Assembly (NCBI GenBank): GCA_043822165.1
Contig: JBDRCA010000116.1
Coordinates: forward strand, 1-15,181
Length of the DNA: 15,181 bases
DNA from: SCGC-AAA252-I15 sp043822165
GTDB taxonomy: Archaea > Altiarchaeota > Altiarchaeia > IMC4 > SCGC-AAA252-I15
Reading direction: 5' to 3'
Made by a program: the position numbers and the translations under genes. The notes under the pieces were generated by a model. That model was given only the letters and a program-made list of their open reading frames with translations. It did no database searches and was not told the origin of the DNA. Below, in pieces: positions 13,587 to 15,181 of the stretch. The stretch's first letter is position 1; each line of letters opens with the position of its first letter.

Positions 13587-14056
13587 AAGGTGTGGGATAG
13601 GGCGACGTTAGGGTCAAGGAGCGGTTCGATTCTCGCATTGAACTCGGCCATCGTCTCCCTGTTCCTGTCCTTCCACTCGGTCTCGTTTATGCTTCCTTCC
13701 GCGAAAGCACGCATATCCTCTCCGCGGGATGCGAAAAAAAACACTCCCCTCTCATCGCTCAATTCGATGAGGTAGTAATCCTTGGATGGGTTACGGTTAT
13801 ACATGGCCTTGAAGCCCTCCCAAACCTGCTTGTTAACGTCGTCCAGGCTATAAGTTAGGTTCATCCCCAAAAGCATCATTTCTCCGAAAACAGGATCCGT
13901 TGACTCGTCAATACCGTAAGAATAGAAACCTGAATTCTCAAGCTTTACGTCGATGGGCATGCCTGCGTCCTCATCGAAAAAAGGGGATGATGTCTTCTCG
14001 TTTCTTACGCAGCCCGCGGAAAAAACGAGCAGGAAAAGCGTCACCCACTTAATCAT
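13583..14056 (-). CDS. Predicted lipoprotein, second gene of JAMM pair
   Basis: The 157-residue product starts with MIKWVTLFLLVFSAGC, a hydrophobic signal ending in a lipobox (FSAG/C16), so it should be exported and lipid-anchored at C16. The mature part is acidic with no further cysteine and no family I recognise. ATG 14056 is chosen over an upstream in-frame ATG (14086) because GGAGGT lies 8 nt before it, inside the end of the JAMM gene, and because only this start puts the signal peptide at the terminus. It overlaps the JAMM gene by 8 nt, so translation is probably coupled. Confidence 0.82.
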   Translation of the reverse strand: MIKWVTLFLLVFSAGCVRNEKTSSPFFDEDAGMPIDVKLENSGFYSYGIDESTDPVFGEMMLLGMNLTYSLDDVNKQVWEGFKAMYNRNPSKDYYLIELSDERGVFFFASRGEDMRAFAEGSINETEWKDRNRETMAEFNARIEPLLDPNVALSHTF

Positions 14057-14429
14057 CGCCGATGACCTCCAATCTGATTCTGGCACCGTCCCTGTCGTAG
14101 GCTGCGACGTCGGAGGCGTCCTTGAACGGATACTTGGCTATCAAGTGGACGCTGCCTTTTTTCCCGAAAAACCGCATGTCAGCCGATGAAGGGTTGAAGC
14201 TCTCGCTTGGGTGGCTGTGGACGCTGCCGCAGATTGAGCGGTCTATTGGTATCATGTCAAAGCGCGTGGAGGCAAATCCTTGCCCGTATACGGACTTGGG
14301 GGTGACGAGGACTTCTGTTATAACGTCGTCTTCCATCCTGAGCTGGCCCGTGAATTCTCGGGGGTGAACGTTCCTCGAAGCCAATAAAATGAATTCAAGC
14401 GCGCCCTCGTGAATCCTTGCCTCATCCAT
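14049..14429 (-). CDS. JAMM (MPN+) metalloprotease
   Basis: JAMM proteases are zinc isopeptidases; in archaea they remove ubiquitin-like SAMPs from proteins or process sulfur carriers. The catalytic set is complete: E25 in HPREFTGQL, H71 and H73 in GSVHSHP, S81 and D84 in PSSAD (H-x-H-x10-D). With ATG 14429 the protein has 126 residues, a typical stand-alone archaeal JAMM. That start is preferred over ATGs at 14450 and 14477 because an AT-rich box at 14449-14463 lies 27 nt upstream and because family members begin close to this helix. It is followed by a coupled lipoprotein gene. No SAMP, MoaD or E1-like gene is in the window, so the substrate is unknown. Confidence 0.93.
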   Translation of the reverse strand: MDEARIHEGALEFILLASRNVHPREFTGQLRMEDDVITEVLVTPKSVYGQGFASTRFDMIPIDRSICGSVHSHPSESFNPSSADMRFFGKKGSVHLIAKYPFKDASDVAAYDRDGARIRLEVIGDD

Positions 14430-14448
14430 CGTATTTATAGTAACCGGC

Positions 14449-14463
14449 ATTAATTTAATAAAG
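14449..14463. promoter_or_regulatory. Shared bidirectional TATA element between JAMM and membrane-protein genes
   Basis: One AT stretch (ATTAATTTAATAAA, centre 14456) lies 27 nt from ATG 14429 on the minus strand and 27 nt from ATG 14483 on the plus strand. Both distances are the standard TATA-to-start spacing for leaderless archaeal messages, so a single element may drive both directions. Confidence 0.55.
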
Positions 14464-14482
14464 TAGCAGCGGTGCAACGCCC

Positions 14483-15073
14483 ATGAAGTTTCTCAAAATC
14501 ATGAAGGAAGGGTTCAGAGTCTACTCTCTGAATCTCGCGACATTCGTGCTCGCGGTAATATGTGCGACAGCAGGCTCAATATTCATTGTAACAGCGCCCC
14601 CGCTCCTCTTCGGCTTATACTACATGGGCGCTAAGGCGGCAAGAGACGAGGAAGTAGAGCTCAAAGACCTGCTGCAAGGCTTCAAAATGTTCATAAGCTC
14701 CTGGACTTACGTCATCGTAGTCTTGACGCTTCTTCTGACGGCGCCATCCATTGCATACTACCTGCTAAGCTACCTGAAAATATCCGTCGTAGCATCATTC
14801 CTCGTGGTAATCTCCGTCTTAATATGCTGGATAACGCTCGTAACCTACTCCCTGGTATACGCAATACCCCTGATCGCCGGAGAAGACAAGAAAGTATTCG
14901 ACGCCATAAAAACCAGCATAAAAACCGCGTTCAAAAAATTCACGACCACAGTCTCGCTTTTCATCTCCCTCACCCTCATAACCGTATTCATCGGCTGGAT
15001 ACCAGTATTCGGGCCACTAGTCGTCATACCCTACCAGATAATAACCTACTCCAAAGCAGCCCAGGAAATCTAA
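14483..15073 (+). CDS. Conserved polytopic membrane protein
   Basis: 196 residues with roughly five or six membrane spans: about 19-48 (probably two), 75-95, 101-131 and 153-186 (probably two). The YYMGAKAARDEEVELKDLLQGFKMF loop at 46-70 and a basic amphipathic stretch with KTSIKTAFKKF at 143-153 are the only soluble parts. It resembles the broad DUF975/DUF4013-type group of small integral membrane proteins whose function is unknown; this assignment is by general look only. ATG 14483 fits a leaderless start from the shared TATA element. The stop overlaps the stop of the next minus-strand gene. Confidence 0.85.
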   Translation: MKFLKIMKEGFRVYSLNLATFVLAVICATAGSIFIVTAPPLLFGLYYMGAKAARDEEVELKDLLQGFKMFISSWTYVIVVLTLLLTAPSIAYYLLSYLKISVVASFLVVISVLICWITLVTYSLVYAIPLIAGEDKKVFDAIKTSIKTAFKKFTTTVSLFISLTLITVFIGWIPVFGPLVVIPYQIITYSKAAQEI

Positions 15074-15180
15074 CAACCAAGCAAGCAACAAAGCTCGCGT
15101 ATCCCGCTCATCACGTAGTCAGGATACTCTGATTCATCAGACGGTTTTCTCTCTTTTAGTTCAGGGTGAAGTACCTGGAC
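15070..15180 (-). CDS. 3' end of a minus-strand gene running off the right edge
   Basis: A frame is open from the right edge to TAG at 15070-15072, encoding 36 residues that include HPELKERKPSDESEYPDYV and a Cys-rich GIRELCCLLGC end. The composition looks coding and no plus-strand alternative is better. Too little is present to name the protein. Its stop overlaps the stop of the convergent membrane-protein gene. Confidence 0.5.
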   Translation of the reverse strand, partial: VQVLHPELKERKPSDESEYPDYVMSGIRELCCLLGC

Positions 15181-15181
15181 G

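Noticed and set aside
1..15181. CRISPR array, insertion sequence or prophage
   Set aside because: No regularly spaced repeats, transposase, integrase or phage structural gene is visible.

Overview
The window looks like a piece of an archaeal chromosome of fairly even base composition. The archaeal signs are a tRNA-Arg gene without an encoded CCA, TATA-like boxes 24-29 nt upstream of several start codons (leaderless transcripts), families typical of archaea (short DEAD-box helicase, JAMM protease, SprT-like Zn protein, DUF362 ferredoxin, DUF2178/DUF3796 membrane proteins) and a secreted beta-propeller protein very rich in N-glycosylation sequons. A minority of genes, mostly very small ones or downstream cistrons, instead carry strong GGAGGTGAT-type ribosome binding sites. 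I cannot place the organism further; a small-genome or deep-branching euryarchaeal/DPANN-like lineage is only a guess.

Layout. Positions 1-196 hold no convincing gene but can fold into a branched RNA-like structure. Then come thiC (minus), a tRNA-Arg(GCG) preceded by two tRNA-mimicking hairpins (plus), an Acr3 arsenite exporter (minus), and a 459-residue orphan with a methyltransferase-like core (minus). A 56-residue protein with a strong RBS lies on the plus strand at 4463-4633. On the minus strand follow a YkgJ-type cysteine-cluster protein and a secreted Asp-box propeller glycoprotein. Upstream of these is a compact four-gene operon: a 34-residue membrane peptide, a DUF2178-like protein, a DUF3796-like protein and an XRE regulator, with a perfect inverted-repeat operator at the promoter. 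Next are a U32-family protein (minus) and a DEAD-box RNA helicase (plus), separated by a leader with a hairpin. These are followed by a membrane-anchored Cys-rich protein with a Ser/Thr tail and a DUF362/2x[4Fe-4S] protein (both minus), an SprT-like metalloprotein (plus), a two-helix membrane protein (minus), a 34-residue protein (plus), a coupled JAMM protease-lipoprotein pair (minus), a polytopic membrane protein (plus), and the 3' end of a further minus-strand gene at the right edge.

How the parts work together. Most genes are single housekeeping or accessory units and do not form one pathway. Thiamin pyrimidine synthesis, arsenite efflux, RNA remodelling and U32-type RNA hydroxylation stand alone. 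The two places where sequence alone suggests a unit are the 7850-6802 cassette, where the cistrons overlap or abut and the repressor-like last gene probably acts on the palindrome at the operon start, and the JAMM-lipoprotein pair, which overlaps by 8 nt with an internal RBS. Two head-to-head gene pairs (12596/12634 and 14429/14483) share very short promoter regions whose TATA boxes sit about 27 nt from both ATGs. The small cassette and the tRNA-like hairpins are the best candidates for something undescribed.
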